From contig NC_092271.1 of assembly GCF_036320965.1 (NCBI RefSeq), forward strand, positions 648,858 through 712,857: a stretch of DNA of 64,000 bases. The letters are read 5' to 3'. Positions within the stretch are counted from its first letter, which is position 1. The number at the start of each line of letters is the position of its first letter. Source of the DNA: Panulirus ornatus. Taxonomy: Eukaryota; Arthropoda; Malacostraca; Decapoda; Palinuridae. The notes below the pieces were generated by a model, which did not search any database, was not told the origin of the DNA, and saw only the letters and a program-made list of their open reading frames with translations. Of the stretch, positions 50,869-63,400 are shown piece by piece. The translations under genes and the position numbers were made by a program.

Positions 50869-51022
50869 CTTTGTTGTCTTTTCCTAGCGCGACATCGCAC
50901 ATGCGGGGTGAGGGGGTTGTTATTTCATGTGTGGCGGGGTGGCGATGGAAATGAATAAGGACAGACAGTATGAATTATGTAATTGTGTATATATCTATAT
51001 GTGTCTGTGTGTATATATATGT
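50864..51022 (+). mobile_element. Family A long-type 3'UTR piece a20
   Basis: Internal 3'UTR segment (TTTGTTGTCTTTTCCTAGCG through CATGTGTGGCGGGGTGGCGA to TATATATATGT). It lacks both the coding end and the terminal hairpin. Confidence 0.88.
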
Positions 51023-51085
51023 CTGGATTACGATATGAGGAGCCTTACTTTTACTTTATGTACTTTAATTATCTTTACTTTTTAT

Positions 51086-51208
51086 GAAGAGATGAAGATA
51101 AAAGATTATATGAAGAGATGAAGATAAAATATTATATGAAGAGATGATGATAAAATATCATATGTAGAGATGAAGATGAAATATTATATGAAGAGATGAA
51201 GATAAAAG
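51086..51208. repeat. 26-bp tandem repeat, about 4.7 copies
   Basis: Unit GAAGAGATGAAGATAAAATA plus TTATAT, with few substitutions. Confidence 0.92.
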
Positions 51209-51234
51209 AGGGAGAGAAATACATAGCTCACCTG

Positions 51235-51513
51235 TTCAAGTAAAACAGGAGGTATCATAACAGCCAATCCTCGAGTGGCCGGCCTCCACACAGAAACTGT
51301 GGGAAGCAGCAGCCGCTCGCCTGCCATGGATTCAAACCTTGTGCATGGGAACACATGCAGACAGACACCTCGCGAGAACAAAGACCAAATAATACCTGCA
51401 GAATGGAGAATGTGCAGCAGCCTCGAGTAAAGGAAAGGTTGAGAAGGAATGATGTCGAGACAATTTATGTGAGGTAAAGGATGAGCCACCCCAGACATGT
51501 GAGCAGTGTTCCA
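51235..51513 (-). mobile_element. Family C LINE fossil, second copy (jockey-like)
   Basis: Minus strand encodes MEHCSHVWGGSSFTSHKLSR near 51514, the jockey-type block also seen as MEYSLYVTGGSS near 24750. The nucleotide string GCTTCCCACAGTTTCT and the following GGCCAC-CGAGGA region match 25000-25045. Frames are broken. Confidence 0.75.
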
Positions 51514-51888
51514 TACTGGCACGACCAAACCACTGTGGATATGAATGTTACCCACAAGAAGATATTAACCTACCCATACAACACCTCCTGCTTCTGGGAA
51601 GCAGACTTGGTGATGTTCATTATGCTGTGTTTCCCAGTGGAGAACATGGTTAAACTTAACATGTTTATGTTATTACAAAGTTAAATTGTGGGATTTTGTA
51701 ACTGAACAGAAGGAAACCAATGACCCATAGAGAAAAATATATCAATAATCCTTAATGGGAAATAGATATATTGTTTATTCCTAAGTAATCTAATTCATTC
51801 CATTATTCAAGATTTCTGTGTCAAGTTGTGCATCACGCACAGACCACAATCACGATCTTAACAAGCAAATGTAAATAGTTTTAACTGC
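51514..51888. other. Low-feature sequence
   Basis: Non-repetitive, no gene recognised. Confidence 0.55.
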
Positions 51889-53232
51889 TTGCCTGCCTAC
51901 CTACCTGCCTTCATCCCTTCCTACCTGCCTGCCTGTCTGCCTGCATGCCTACCTTTCAGCCCGCCTTCCTCCTTGCCTGCCTATCTACCTGCCTGCATTC
52001 CTGCCTGCCTGCCTGCCTGCCTACCTGCCTGCCAGCCTGCTTACCTGCTTGCCTGCCTGCCTTTCTACCTGCCCGCTTTCTTGCCTACCTACCTGCCTGC
52101 CTGCCTGCCTGCCAGCCAGCTTGCCTGTCTGCCTGCCTCCCTGCCTTGCTGCCTGCCTCCCTGCCTGCCTGCTTGCCTACCTGTATGACTGCCCCCTGCT
52201 TGCCTGCCTGTCTTCCTGCCTGAATGCCTGCCTTCTTGCTTGCCTGCCTGCCTTCCTGCCTGCCTGCCTTCCTGCCTGCCTGCCTTCCTGCCTGCCTGCT
52301 TGCCTGCCTACCTCCCTGCTTGCCTGTCTACCTGCCTGCTTGCCTGCCTGCCTTCCCGCCTGCCTGCTTGCCATCCTGCTTGCCTGCTTGCCTGCTTACC
52401 TACCTGCTTGCCTACCTACATGCTTTCCTCCCTGCCTTCCTGCCTCCTTGCTTGCCTGCCTGCCTTCCTGCCTGCCTGCTTGCCTGCCTACCTGCCTGCT
52501 TGCCTGCCTACTTGCCTGCTTGCCTGCCTGCCTGCCTGTTTGCCTGCCTGCCTACTTGTCTGCCTGCTTGCCTGCCTGCCTGCTTGCTTGCTTGCATGCA
52601 TGCTTGCCTGGCTGCCTTCCTGGCTGCCGTCCATGTCTGCATGCCTGCTTGCCTGCCTACCTGCCTCCTTGCCTACCTGCCTGCCAGCCTGCCTGACATC
52701 CTGCCTTCCTGCTTGCTTGCCTACCTGTCTGCCTGCCAGTTTTCTTGCCTGCCTGCCTGCCTGCTTGTCTGCCTACCTGCCTGCCTGCCTTTCTGCCACC
52801 CTGCCTGATTGCCTGCCTGCCTTCCTGCCTGCCTGGCTGTCTGCTTGATTGCCAGACTACCAGCCTGCCTGCCTGCCTGCCTGCTTGCCTGCCTGCCTGC
52901 TTGCTTGCCTGCCTATCTGCTTGCTTGCCTGCCTGTCTGCTTTTCTGCCTGCCTGCCTGTCTGCCTGCCTGCCTACCTGCCTGCCCGCCTGCTTGTCTCC
53001 CTGCCTGCCTGCCTGTCTGCCTACCTGACTGCCTCCCTGCCAGCCTACCTGCCTTCCTCCCTGCCAGCCTGCCTGCCTGCCTGCCTGCTTGATTGACTGC
53101 CTGCTTACCTGCCTGCCTTCCTGCCAGCCTTGTTCCCTGCCTGGCTCCCTGCCTGCCTGCCTGCCTGCCTGCCTGCTTGCCTGCCTGCCTGCTTGCCTGC
53201 CTGCCTGACTGCCTGCCTGCCTGCTTGTCTGC
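51889..53232. repeat. (CCTG)n-type tetranucleotide array, imperfect, 1.34 kb
   Basis: CCTG/TGCC tetranucleotides with frequent single-base variants (CCTA, CCTT, CTTG, CCAG). All forward frames read Cys-Leu-Pro-Ala-like repeats and the minus frames Arg-Gln-Ala-Gly-like repeats, so the long open frames are trivial. The strand composition is highly asymmetric (almost no A on the plus strand). Confidence 0.98.
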
Positions 53233-53315
53233 CACACTAGAGCTCATCACACCTTCCCTCATACCAGGCAAGAGCAACACTTGCTGTGTTTTAACGACAA
53301 CCCAGCACTGTAATA

Positions 53316-53485
53316 TCCCGGGACTTGTAACATCCCGGGACTTGTAATATCCCTCCACTTGTAACATCCCGGGACTTGTAATATCCCTCCACTTGTAACA
53401 TCCCGGGACTTGTAATATCCCTCGACTTGTAATATCCCGGGACTTGTAATATCCCGGGACTTGTAATATCCCGGGACTTGTAATA
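53316..53485. repeat. 17-bp minisatellite, about 10 copies
   Basis: Unit ATCCCGGGACTTGTAAT, with CCCTCC or CCCTCG replacing the CCCGGG palindrome in three copies. Confidence 0.95.
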
Positions 53486-53807
53486 TAAACTAGAACTGTT
53501 CTCAATTAGTAGATGAAACTGGAACTGTTTTTCTCGGTGAAATTCGACTAATTACACGAGAGTAAACTAAAGAATTTTTATTTAAATCAGGAACCTTTGC
53601 CCACCAACAGGTCGTTTTCTGTATCACATTCAGTATTGTCAACCATCTGTGTATCTCGATATTCTCATGTAAATATAGTCATACGGGAAGAGAAATCTCA
53701 TCTACAGACTTACTTATAATCTTAGTGAGAATCTTGCTTCATCATACGAGAACCAACGAACAAAACAATATTCATGATCATGTTGATATAAAGATTATCA
53801 CTACATT
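53486..53807. other. Low-feature sequence
   Basis: Non-repetitive A/T-rich spacer, no gene recognised. Confidence 0.55.
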
Positions 53808-54095
53808 GGTTACCGGGTTACTGAGGCCTTCCACGTTACTGGTTACCAGGTTACTGAGGCCTTCCACGTTACTGGTTACCAGGTTACTGAGGCCTTCTAA
53901 GTTACTGGTTACCAGGTTACTGAGGCCTTCTAAGTTACTGGTTACCGGGTTACTGAGGCCTTCTAAGTTACTGGTTACCGGGTTACTGAGGCCTTCCACG
54001 TTACTGGTTACCGGGTTACTGAGGCCTTCCACGTTACTGGTTACCAGGTTACTGAGGCCTTCCACGTTACTGGTTACCAGGTTACTGAGGCGTTA
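53808..54095. repeat. 33-bp minisatellite, about 9 copies
   Basis: Unit beginning GGTTACTGAGGCCTTCCACG. Variants are CCGGG/CCAGG and CCACG/CTAAG. Confidence 0.96.
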
Positions 54096-54129
54096 CCCCC
54101 AGTGCTGACCATCACTAACATCTCAGCTG

Positions 54130-54412
54130 GAGTAAACATATAGAGCAGAGGTTCCCATCCTGGAGTACAACATATAGAGCAGAGGTTCCCATCCTGGAGT
54201 ACAACATATAGAGCAGAGGTTCCCATCCTGGAGTACAACATATAGAGCAGAGGTTCCCATCCTGGAGTAAACATATAGAGCAGAGGTTCCCATCCTGGAG
54301 TACAACATATAGAGCAGAGGTTCCCATCCTGGAGTACAACATATAGAGCAGAGGTTCCCATCCTGGAGTACAACATATAGAGCAGAGGTTCCCATCCTGG
54401 GGTACAACATAT
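54130..54412. repeat. 34-bp minisatellite, about 8 copies
   Basis: Unit beginning CATATAGAGCAGAGGTTCCC. Copies are almost identical; one has AGTAAACAT instead of AGTACAACAT. Confidence 0.96.
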
Positions 54413-54592
54413 ATCATCACACCACCTGCTGTCATCACACCACCTGCTGTCATCACACCACCTGCTGTCATCACACCACCTGCTGCCATCACACCACCTG
54501 CTGTCATCACACCACCTGCTGTCATCACACCACCTGCTGTCATCACACCACTTGCTGACATCACACCACCTGCTGTCATCACACCACCTGCT
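54413..54592. repeat. 18-bp minisatellite, 10 copies
   Basis: Unit ATCACACCACCTGCTGTC, near-perfect. Directly adjoins the preceding 34-bp array. Confidence 0.97.
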
Positions 54593-54699
54593 GTCTCTGA
54601 GTCAAGGTAAGAACGTGTCTGTTAGAAGCCCTCGTCTTTATCACTGTGGTAAAGAGATAACAGATATGAGATAAATGATATACCAGTTCATAATCGTTA

Positions 54700-55515
54700 G
54701 CCTTCATATCGCACAACAGCCAATCCATTCAGCTTGTCTTGATTGGTAGGATGATCAAAACTGAGCACAAGATGTGGACGAACCAAGGAAGTAAAGATGA
54801 TTTTCCTGGATGTATATTGAAAGGATCGACCTAAGAATATAAGAATTTTGTTCGTTCTTTTTATTGTTTGTGTCGACTGCATATTTAGCTATAGGTCACC
54901 ACAGATTGTAATGCTAGAGTGTTTTTCTTCCTTCATTTTCTGCATCTCAGCAGAATCCATATTGTAACTTGCCTTTTCGTTTTCACTTCTGATGTGTAAA
55001 ACTTTGCATTTATGGATATTATAATTCATTTGACAGCCATGAGGCCAGTTCAGCAGTTTGTCTATGTCAGTTTAATGTTGTTGATGTTCTAGTTCGTTTG
55101 TTGATTTATTTCCCAAGTTTGAATCATTAAAAAGATTGGTATGTTGTTGGTAATCTTCGAAGCGAAACTTTATCGAATGCTCTTTAAGAATGTACATAGA
55201 CGATGTGAACTGCTTTACTTCCGTCATACGTGTGGAATATGCAAAATTCAAGATGTGTTATACATGAATGATTCCCTGGACAATTATGCTGAGAATCGTT
55301 AATTGATTGATGATCTTGTAAGTGATTCTCAATTCTATCTTGACTGACGGTTTCCATAAGTTCTCCAGTTACAGACTTTGAGCTAATAGGACGATAACTT
55401 CCGGTCAGTGACTTATTACTACTTTTGTTTCATATCATAACTACATTATGAGCAAACTTCCTTCATCTGGAACTCTTCTCGTAGCAAGTGACTGATTAAG
55501 TAAACAGCTTGGCTG
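54700..55515 (-). mobile_element. Family D LINE fossil (CR1-like RT)
   Basis: Minus strand, pieces in order: LVNQSLATRRVPDEG near 55490, GSYRPISSKSVTGELMETV near 55370, DRIENHLQDHQ, SKAVHIVYVHS near 55200 (motif A region), then after a gap LASWLSNEL- and YGFC-like text. It ends with TNKILIFLGRSFQYTSRKII and SLVRPHL at 54790-54850. The order matches a CR1-type RT (YRPISLTSV, KAVDIIYLDF, KANKILGFIGR, NSLVRPHLEY). Heavily frameshifted and missing motifs B and C. The clade name is from remembered motifs. Confidence 0.72.
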
Positions 55516-55702
55516 CCTTGTTATCTTACATAAAAGTTATGGTCGGCGGTTTTATATAATTTCCTTCCTTGTATTACTAAAGTCTGTCTTCGGCTTTTAT
55601 GCCAATTTCTTGAAAACCTTTCCCTCTCTCATTATGGATTGAGACAAGGGCTGTGTCTACCGTCGTACATACAGATGCTCACAAGTCACGTCATATGTGT
55701 GT

Positions 55703-55838
55703 CATCAGTTCGTTGTCTTGCACCACATCACGGGGTTGCGTAATGCATCAGTTCGTTGTCTTGCACCACATCACGGGGTTGCGTAATGCATCAGTTCGTT
55801 GTCTTGCACCACATCACGGGGTCCCGTAATGCACCAGT
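55703..55838. repeat. 43-bp tandem repeat, about 3 copies
   Basis: Unit beginning CATCAGTTCGTTGTCTTGCA; the first two copies are identical. Confidence 0.95.
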
Positions 55839-56865
55839 TGACTGGGTACCGACTGTCTTGCCTCTGACGTCACGGTAAGATACTTAAGGTTTCTTTTGTT
55901 ATTAATGACAATATATGTTTCATGTTTACGTCATCGTATAACTCTCTTACTTTCTCTACATATATTGTATAAGTTACTCCATCATGGTGACCAATGGATC
56001 TCTGAGTTTCTAAACAGCTTCTTGCTTAGATATGAGGCACTTCTTATCTCACTATTCCACCAGCTTAACTTTGATTTAGAAATAGACCTTCAGCTAAACT
56101 TTGGTACATATGTTCCTTCTTTTATGGTTTAACGGAAGCTTTTCCAAGCTTGGTTCATATTATTTTCATCGACCATATCATCCCAGGTTTGCCTGACACA
56201 AGTCATGGGATCACAAAAACTTGCAAGTTTCAAAGACTCGACCTTTACACTCGTGTTATGTTGAGCAACGTTACAACATGCAATGTTGAATGCGACCTCA
56301 ATGTTGGTGGTGACTTATTATACTTTTGTCAACTTCACCATTTTGAACGAGATTTTTATTCATACTTATCAATAGATCTAATATATTATCGTCATGTTGG
56401 TCGAGTCATTGTATGAGGTCATTATGAAGCACTTGGTTCAGGAGGTCCACTACGCCACGATGATCACCACATCATCCCACTCACAAACTTCCCCTCACTC
56501 GCTCATAACGAAGGTGAGACTATGACATATCTCGTTATTCTGTAAAACTCGTCTGTATCAAAGATTTAGTAAAATGATGTTCATTGTACATAACACTGAT
56601 CCCTGACACTTAATTCACAGAAAAAGTAAATACACATAAAGCGGCTACGATACAAAATTCATTTCACATTGCATTTCAAATCCTTCATAAAACAATATAT
56701 CTACAACTCTCATATAACGCACGTTCTCATTGTTGGATGATAAAGAGATCAATACATTTATACATTCATAATTGCCAATGTATCTATTGGAAACGGAAAT
56801 AGTGTATTATGAATCTGTGATATCAGGAACCATTGCAAGAAGCAAATGATTTTTGAAGGTACTAT
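55839..56865. other. 1-kb low-feature sequence, no gene recognised
   Basis: A/T-rich, apparently single-copy within the window. Frames of 78 and 88 codons (55896-56132, 56150-56416) show no recognised domain. Confidence 0.5.
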
Positions 56866-59800
56866 ATGTAAGGTAACTGTGGTGCTGGATGTAAGGTAAC
56901 TGTGGTGCTGGATGTAAGGTAACTGTGGTGCTGGATGTAAGGTAACTGTGCTGCTGGATGTAAGGTAACTGTGGTGCTGGATGTAAGGTAACTGTGTTAC
57001 TGGATGTAAGGCAACTGTTGTACTGGATGTAAGGTAACTGTGGTGCTGGATGTAAGGTAACTGTGGTGCTGGATGTAAGGTAACTGTGGTGCTGGATGTA
57101 AGGTAACTGCGGTGCTGGATGTAAGGTAACTGTGTTACTGGATGTAAGGCAACTGTTGTACTGGATGTAAGGTAACTGTGGTGCTGGATGTAAGGTAACT
57201 GTGGTGCTGGATGTAAGGTAACTGTGGTACTGGATGTAAGGTAACTGTGCTGCTGGATGTAAGGTAACTGTGGTGCTGGATGTAAGGTAACTGTGTTACT
57301 GGATGTAAGGTAACTGTTGTACTGGATGTAAGGTAACTGTGGTGCTGGATGTAAGGTAACTGTGGTGCTGGATGTAAGGTAACTGTGGTGCTGGATGTAA
57401 GGTAACTGTTGTACTGGATGTAAGGTAACTGTGGTGCTGGATGTAAGGTAACTGTGGTGCTGGATGTAAGGTAACTGTGTTACTGGATGTAAGGTAACTG
57501 TGGTTCTGGATGTAAGGTAACTGTCGGGCTGGATGTAAGTTAACTGTGGTGCTGGATGTAAGGTAACTGTTGTGCGGGATGTAAGGTAACTGTTGTGCGG
57601 GATGTAAGGTAACTGTGGTGCTGGATGTAAGGTAACTGTGATGCTGGATGTAAGGTAACTGTGGGGCTGGATGTAAGGAAACTGTGGTGCTGGATGTAAG
57701 GAAACTGTGGTGCTGGATGTAAGGTAACTGTGATGCTGGATGTAAGGTAACTGTGGGGTTGGATGTAAGGTAACTGTGATGCTGGATGTAAGGTAACTGT
57801 GGGGCTGGATGTAAGGTAACTGTGGTGCTGGATGTAAGGTAACTGTGGTACTGGATGTAAGGTAACTGTGGTGCTGGATGCAAGGTAACTCTGGTAATGG
57901 ATGTAAGGTAACTGTGATACTGGATGTAAGGTAACTGTGGTGCTGGATGTAAGGTAACTGTGGCACTGGATGTAAGGTAACTGTGGGGCTGGATGTAAGG
58001 TAACTGTGGTACTGGATGTAAGGTAACTGTGGGGCTGGATGTAAGGTAACTGTGGTGCTAATTGTAAGGTAACTGTGGTACTGAATGTAAGGTAACTCTG
58101 GTGCTGGATGTAAGGTAACTGTGGGGCTGGTTCTAAGGTAACTGTTGTACTGGATGTAAGGTAACTGTGGTGCTGGATGTAAGGTAACTGTGGTGCTGGA
58201 TGTAAGGTAACTGTGATGCTGGATGTAAGGTAACTGTGGTGCTGGATGTAGGGTAACTGTGGTACTGGATGTAAGGTAACTGTGATACTGGATGTAAGGT
58301 AACTGTGGTTCTGGATGTAAGGCAACTGTGATGCTGGATGTAAGGTAACTCTGGGGCTGGATGTAAGGTAACTGTGGTACTGGATGTAAGGTAACTGTGG
58401 TGCTGGATGCAAGGTAACTGTGGTACTGGATGTAAGGTAACTCTGGGGCTGGATGTAAGGTAACTGTGGTAGTAAATGTAAGGTAACTGTGGTGCTGGAT
58501 GTAAGGTAACTGTGGTGCTGGATGTAAGGTAACTGTGGTACTGGATGTAAGGTAACTCTGGTGCTGGATGTAAGGTAACTCTGGTGCTGGATGTAGGGTA
58601 ACTGTGGGGCTGGATGTAAGGTAACTGTTGTATTGGATGTAAGGTAGTTGTTGTACTGGATGTAATCTAACTGTGGTGCTGGATGTAAGGTAACTGTGGT
58701 GCTGGATGTAAGGTAACTGTGGTGCTGGATGTAAGGTAACTGTGGTGCTGGATGTAAAGTAACTGTGGGGCTGGATGTAAGGTAACCGTGGTGCTGGATG
58801 TAAGGTAACTGTGGTGCTGGATGTAAGGTAACTGTGGTACTGGATGTAAGGTAACTGTGGTGCTGGATGTAAGGTAACTGTGGTACTGGATGTAAGGAAA
58901 CTGTGGGGCTGGATGTAAGGTAATTGTGGTACTGGATGTAAGGTAACTGTGGTGTTTGATGTAAGGTAACTGTGGTGCTGGATGTAAGGTAACTGTGGTG
59001 CTGGATGTAAGGTAACTGTGGTACTGGATGTAAGATAACTGTGGTGCTGGATGTAAGGTAACTGTGGTGCTGGATGTAAGGTAACTGTGTTGCTGGATGT
59101 AAGGTAACTGTGGTTCTGGATGTAAGGTAACTGTGGTGCTGCATGTAAGGTAACTGTGGTACTGGATGTAAGGTAACTGTGGTGCTGGATGTAAGGTAAC
59201 TGTGGTGCTGGATGTAAGGTAACTGTGCTGCTGGATGTAAGTTAACTGTGGGGCTGGATGTAAGGTAACTGTGGTGCTGGATGTAAGGTAACTGTGGTGC
59301 TGGATGTAAGGTAACTGTGCTGCTGGATGTAAGGTAACTGTGGTGCTGGATGTAAGGTAACTGTGGTACTGGATGTAAGGTAACTGTGGTGCTTGATGTA
59401 AGGTAACTGTGGTGCTGGATGTAAGGTAACTGTGGTGCTGGATGTAAGGTAACTGTGGGGCTGGATGTAAGGTAACTGTGGTGCTGGATGTAAGGTAACT
59501 GTGGTGCTGGATGTAAGGTAACTGTGTTGCTGGATGTAAGGTAACTGTGGTGCTGGATGTAAGGTAACTGTGGTGCTGGATGTAAGGTAACTCTGGGGCT
59601 GGATGTAAGTTAACTGTGGGGCTGGATGTAAGGTAACAGTGGTGCTGGATGTAAGATAACTGTGGTGCTGGATGTAAGGTAACTGTGGTACTGGATGTAA
59701 GGTAACTTTGGTGCTGGATGTAGGGTAACTGTGGGGCTGGATGTAAGGTAACTGTTGTATTGGATGTAAGGTAACTGTGGTGCTGGATGTAAGGTAACTG

Positions 59801-60050
59801 TGGTGCTGGATGTAAGGTAACTGTGGTACTGGATGTAAGGTAACTGTGGTGCTGGATGTAAGGTAACTGTGGTACTGGATGTAAGGTAACTGTGGTACTG
59901 GATGTAAGGTAACTGTGGTGCTGGATGTAAGGTAACTGTGGTGCTGAATGTAAGGTAACTGTGGTGCTGAATGTAAGGTAACTGTGGTGCTGAATGTAAG
60001 GTAACTGTGGTGCTGGATGTAAGGTAACTGTGGTAGTAAATGTAAGGTAA
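56866..60050. repeat. 23-bp minisatellite, about 138 copies
   Basis: Unit TGTAAGGTAACTGTGGTGCT plus GGA. 3.2 kb with constant unit length and point variants (GTGGGGCTGG, GTTGTACTGG, GTGTTACTGG, AACTCTGG). No phase of the minus strand contains a stop, which creates spurious frames of 402 and 534 codons. On the plus strand each unit holds AAG|GTAACT. Confidence 0.98.
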
Positions 60051-60397
60051 CTGGAGCCAGATGCGGTTCCAGAGAGAAACTTTGAGATCAGTGAAGGTGG
60101 TAGTCAAGTGAATTACCATTTATTATAACACGGATGAAGAACAGATCCTCGACATATTCATATCTGAACCTTTTCTTCTGAACTTCTTACAAACAATGAT
60201 AGATCACTACAGAACGTACAGTCACGACACATCAGGTGTGGAGCAGCACATGTGCAACACAAGTTATACAGAGATGATAATGATGATGATGGGTAATGTT
60301 ATTATTAAGAGAACACTTTATATACGTTATACCAACATTACGACACGTCATTATAATGGTATTACTGAACAAGGGCAAGGTAACGAGACGGTTCTGT

Positions 60398-60399
<2 letters not shown>
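60051..60399. other. Low-feature spacer
   Basis: Non-repetitive, no gene recognised. Confidence 0.55.

Positions 60400-60440
<41 letters not shown>
60400..60440. repeat. (CA)n microsatellite
   Basis: About 20 units with one CAAA interruption near the end. Confidence 0.97.
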
Positions 60441-60442
<2 letters not shown>

Positions 60443-60473
60443 CCAGGGAGTGCGAATCACATCATGACTGTTC

Positions 60474-63400
60474 CTTGTGATGGTAGAGTGCTCACCTGGT
60501 GATGGTAGAGTGTTCACCTGGTGATGGTAGAGTGTTCACCTGGTGATGGTAGAGTGTTCACCTGGTGATGGTAGAGTGTTCACCTGGTGATGGTAGAGTG
60601 TTCACCTGGTGATGGTAGAGTGTTCACCTGGTGATGGTAGAGTGCTCACCTGGTGATGGTAGAGTGCTCACCTGGTGATGGTAGAGTGCTCACCTGGTGA
60701 TGGTAGAGTGCTCACCTGGTGATGGTAGAGTGCTCACCTGGTGATGGTAGAGTGCTCACCTGGTGATGGTAGAGTGTTCACCTGGTGATGGTAGAGTGCT
60801 CACCTGGTGATGGTAGAGTGTTCACCTGGTGATGGTAGAGTGTTCACCTGGTGATGGTAGAGTGCTCACCTGGTGATGGTAGAGTGCTCACCTGGTGATG
60901 GTAGAGTGTTCACCTGGTGATGGTAGAGTGCTCACCTGGTGATGGTAGAGTGTTCACCTGGTGATGGTAGAGTGCTCACCTGGTGATGGTAGAGTGCTCA
61001 CCTGGTGATGGTAGAGTGCTCACCTGGTGATGGTAGAGTGTTCACCTGGTGATGGTAGAGTGTTCACCTGGTGATGGTAGAGTGCTCACCTGGTGATGGT
61101 AGAGTGCTCACCTGGTGATGGTAGAGTGCTCACCTGGTGATGGTAGAGTGCTCACCTGGTGATGGTAGAGTGTTCACCTGGTGATGGTAGAGTGCTCACC
61201 TGGTGATGGTAGAGTGCTCACCTGGTGATGGTAGAGTGCTCACCTGGTGGTGGTAGAGTGCTCACCTGGTGATGGTAGAGTGTTCACCTGGTGATGGTAG
61301 AGTGCTCACCTGGTGATGGTAGAGTGTTCACCTGTGATGGTAGAGTGTCACCTGTGATGGTAGAGTGCTCACTGGTGGTGGTAGAGTGTCACCTGTGATG
61401 GTAGAGTGTTCACCTGGTGTGGTAGAGTGCTCACCTGTGATGGTAGAGTGCTCACTGGTGTGGTAGAGTGTCACTGGTGATGGTAGAGTGTCACCTGGTG
61501 ATGGTAGAGTTCACCTGGTGATGGTTAGAGTGTCACCTGGTGATGGTAGAGTGCTCACCTGTGTGGTGAGTGTTCACCTGGTGTGGTAGAGGCTACCTGG
61601 TGATGGTAGAGTGTACCTGGTGATGTAGAGTGTTACTGGTGTGGTAGAGTGCTACCTGTGATGGTAGAGTGCTCACCTGGTGATGGTAGAGTGTTCACTG
61701 GTGTGGTAGAGTGCTACTGGTGAGGTAGAGTGCACCTGGTGATGGTAGAGTGTCACCTGGTTGGTAGAGGTTCACTGTGATGGTAGAGTGCTCACCTGGT
61801 GATGGTAGAGTGTCACTGGTGATGTAGAGTGTCACCTGTGATGGTAGAGTGTTCACTGGTGATGGTAAGGGTTCACCTGGTGGTGGTAGAGTGCTCACCT
61901 GGTGATGGTAGAGTGTCACCTGGTGATGTAGAGTGCTACTGTGATGGTAGAGTGCTCACCTGGTGATGGTAGAGTGTTCACCTGGTGATGGTAGAGTGTC
62001 ACCTGGTGATGGTAGAGTGTTCACCTGGTGATGGTAGAGTGTACCTGGTGATGGTAGAGTGTTCACCTGTGATGGTAGAGTGTTCACCTGGGATGGTAGA
62101 GTGTCACCTGGTGATGGTAGAGTGTTCACCTGGTGTGGTAGAGTGTCACCTGGTGATGGTAGAGTGCTCACTGGTGATGGTAGAGTGTCACTGGTGATGG
62201 TAGGAGTGTTCACCTGGATGGTAGAGTGTTCACCTGGTGATGGTAGAGTGTCACCTGGTGATGGTAGAGTGTCACTGGTGATGGTAGAGTGCTCACTGGT
62301 GATGGTAGAGTGTCACCTGTGATGGTAGAGTGTTCACCTGGTGATGGTAGAGTGTTCACCTGGTGATGGTAGAGTGCTCACCTGGTGATGGTAGAGTGCT
62401 CACCTGGTGATGGTAGAGTGTTCACCTGGTGATGGTAGAGTGTTCACCTGGTGATGGTAGAGTGCTCACCTGGTGATGGTAGAGTGTTCACCTGGTGATG
62501 GTAGAGTGTTCACCTGGTGATGGTAGAGTGCTCACCTGGTGATGTAGAGTGCTTCACCTGGTGATGGTAGAGTGTTCACCTGGTGATGGTAGAGTGTTCA
62601 CCTGGTGATGGTAGAGTGTTCACCTGGTGATGGTAGAGTGTTCACCTGGTGATGGTAGAGTGTTCACCTGGTGATGGTAGAGTGTTCACCTGGTGATGGT
62701 AGAGTGTTCACCTGGTGATGGTAGAGTGTTCACCTGGTGATGGTAGAGTGTTCACCTGGTGATGGTAGAGTGCTCACCTGGTGATGGTAGAGTGTTCACC
62801 TGGTGATGGTAGAGTGCTCACCTGGTGATGGTAGAGTGTTCACCTGGTGATGGTAGAGTGCTCACCTGGTGATGGTAGAGTGCTCACCTGGTGATGGTAG
62901 AGTGCTCACCTGGTGATGGTAGAGTGTTCACCTGGTGATGGTAGAGTGCTCACCTGGTGATGGTAGAGTGCTCACCTGGTGATGGTAGAGTGCTCACCTG
63001 GTGATGGTAGAGTGCTCACCTGGTGATGGTAGAGTGTTCACCTGGTGATGGTAGAGTGCTCACCTGGTGATGGTAGAGTGTTCACCTGGTGATGGTAGAG
63101 TGCTCACCTGGTGATGGTAGAGTGTCACCTGGTGATGGTAGAGTGCTCACCTGGTGATGGTAGAGTGCTCACCTGGTGATGGTAGAGTGTTCACCTGGTG
63201 ATGGTAGAGTGCTCACCTGGTGATGGTAGAGTGCTCACCTGGTGATGGTAGAGTGTTCACCTGGTGATGGTAGAGTGCTCACCTGGTGATGGTAGAGTGC
63301 TCACCTGGTGATGGTAGAGTGCTCACCTGGTGATGGTAGAGTGCTCACCTGGTGATGGTAGAGTGTTCACCTGGTGATGGTAGAGTGCTCACCTGGTGAT

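Noticed and set aside
51889..53505. Cys-Leu-Pro-Ala or Arg-Gln-Ala-Gly repeat proteins
   Set aside because: Trivial translations of a CCTG-type tract in every frame.
56758..59144. 402- and 534-codon minus-strand frames
   Set aside because: Stop-free phases of the 23-bp array; period-23 residue repeats mirror the DNA unit.
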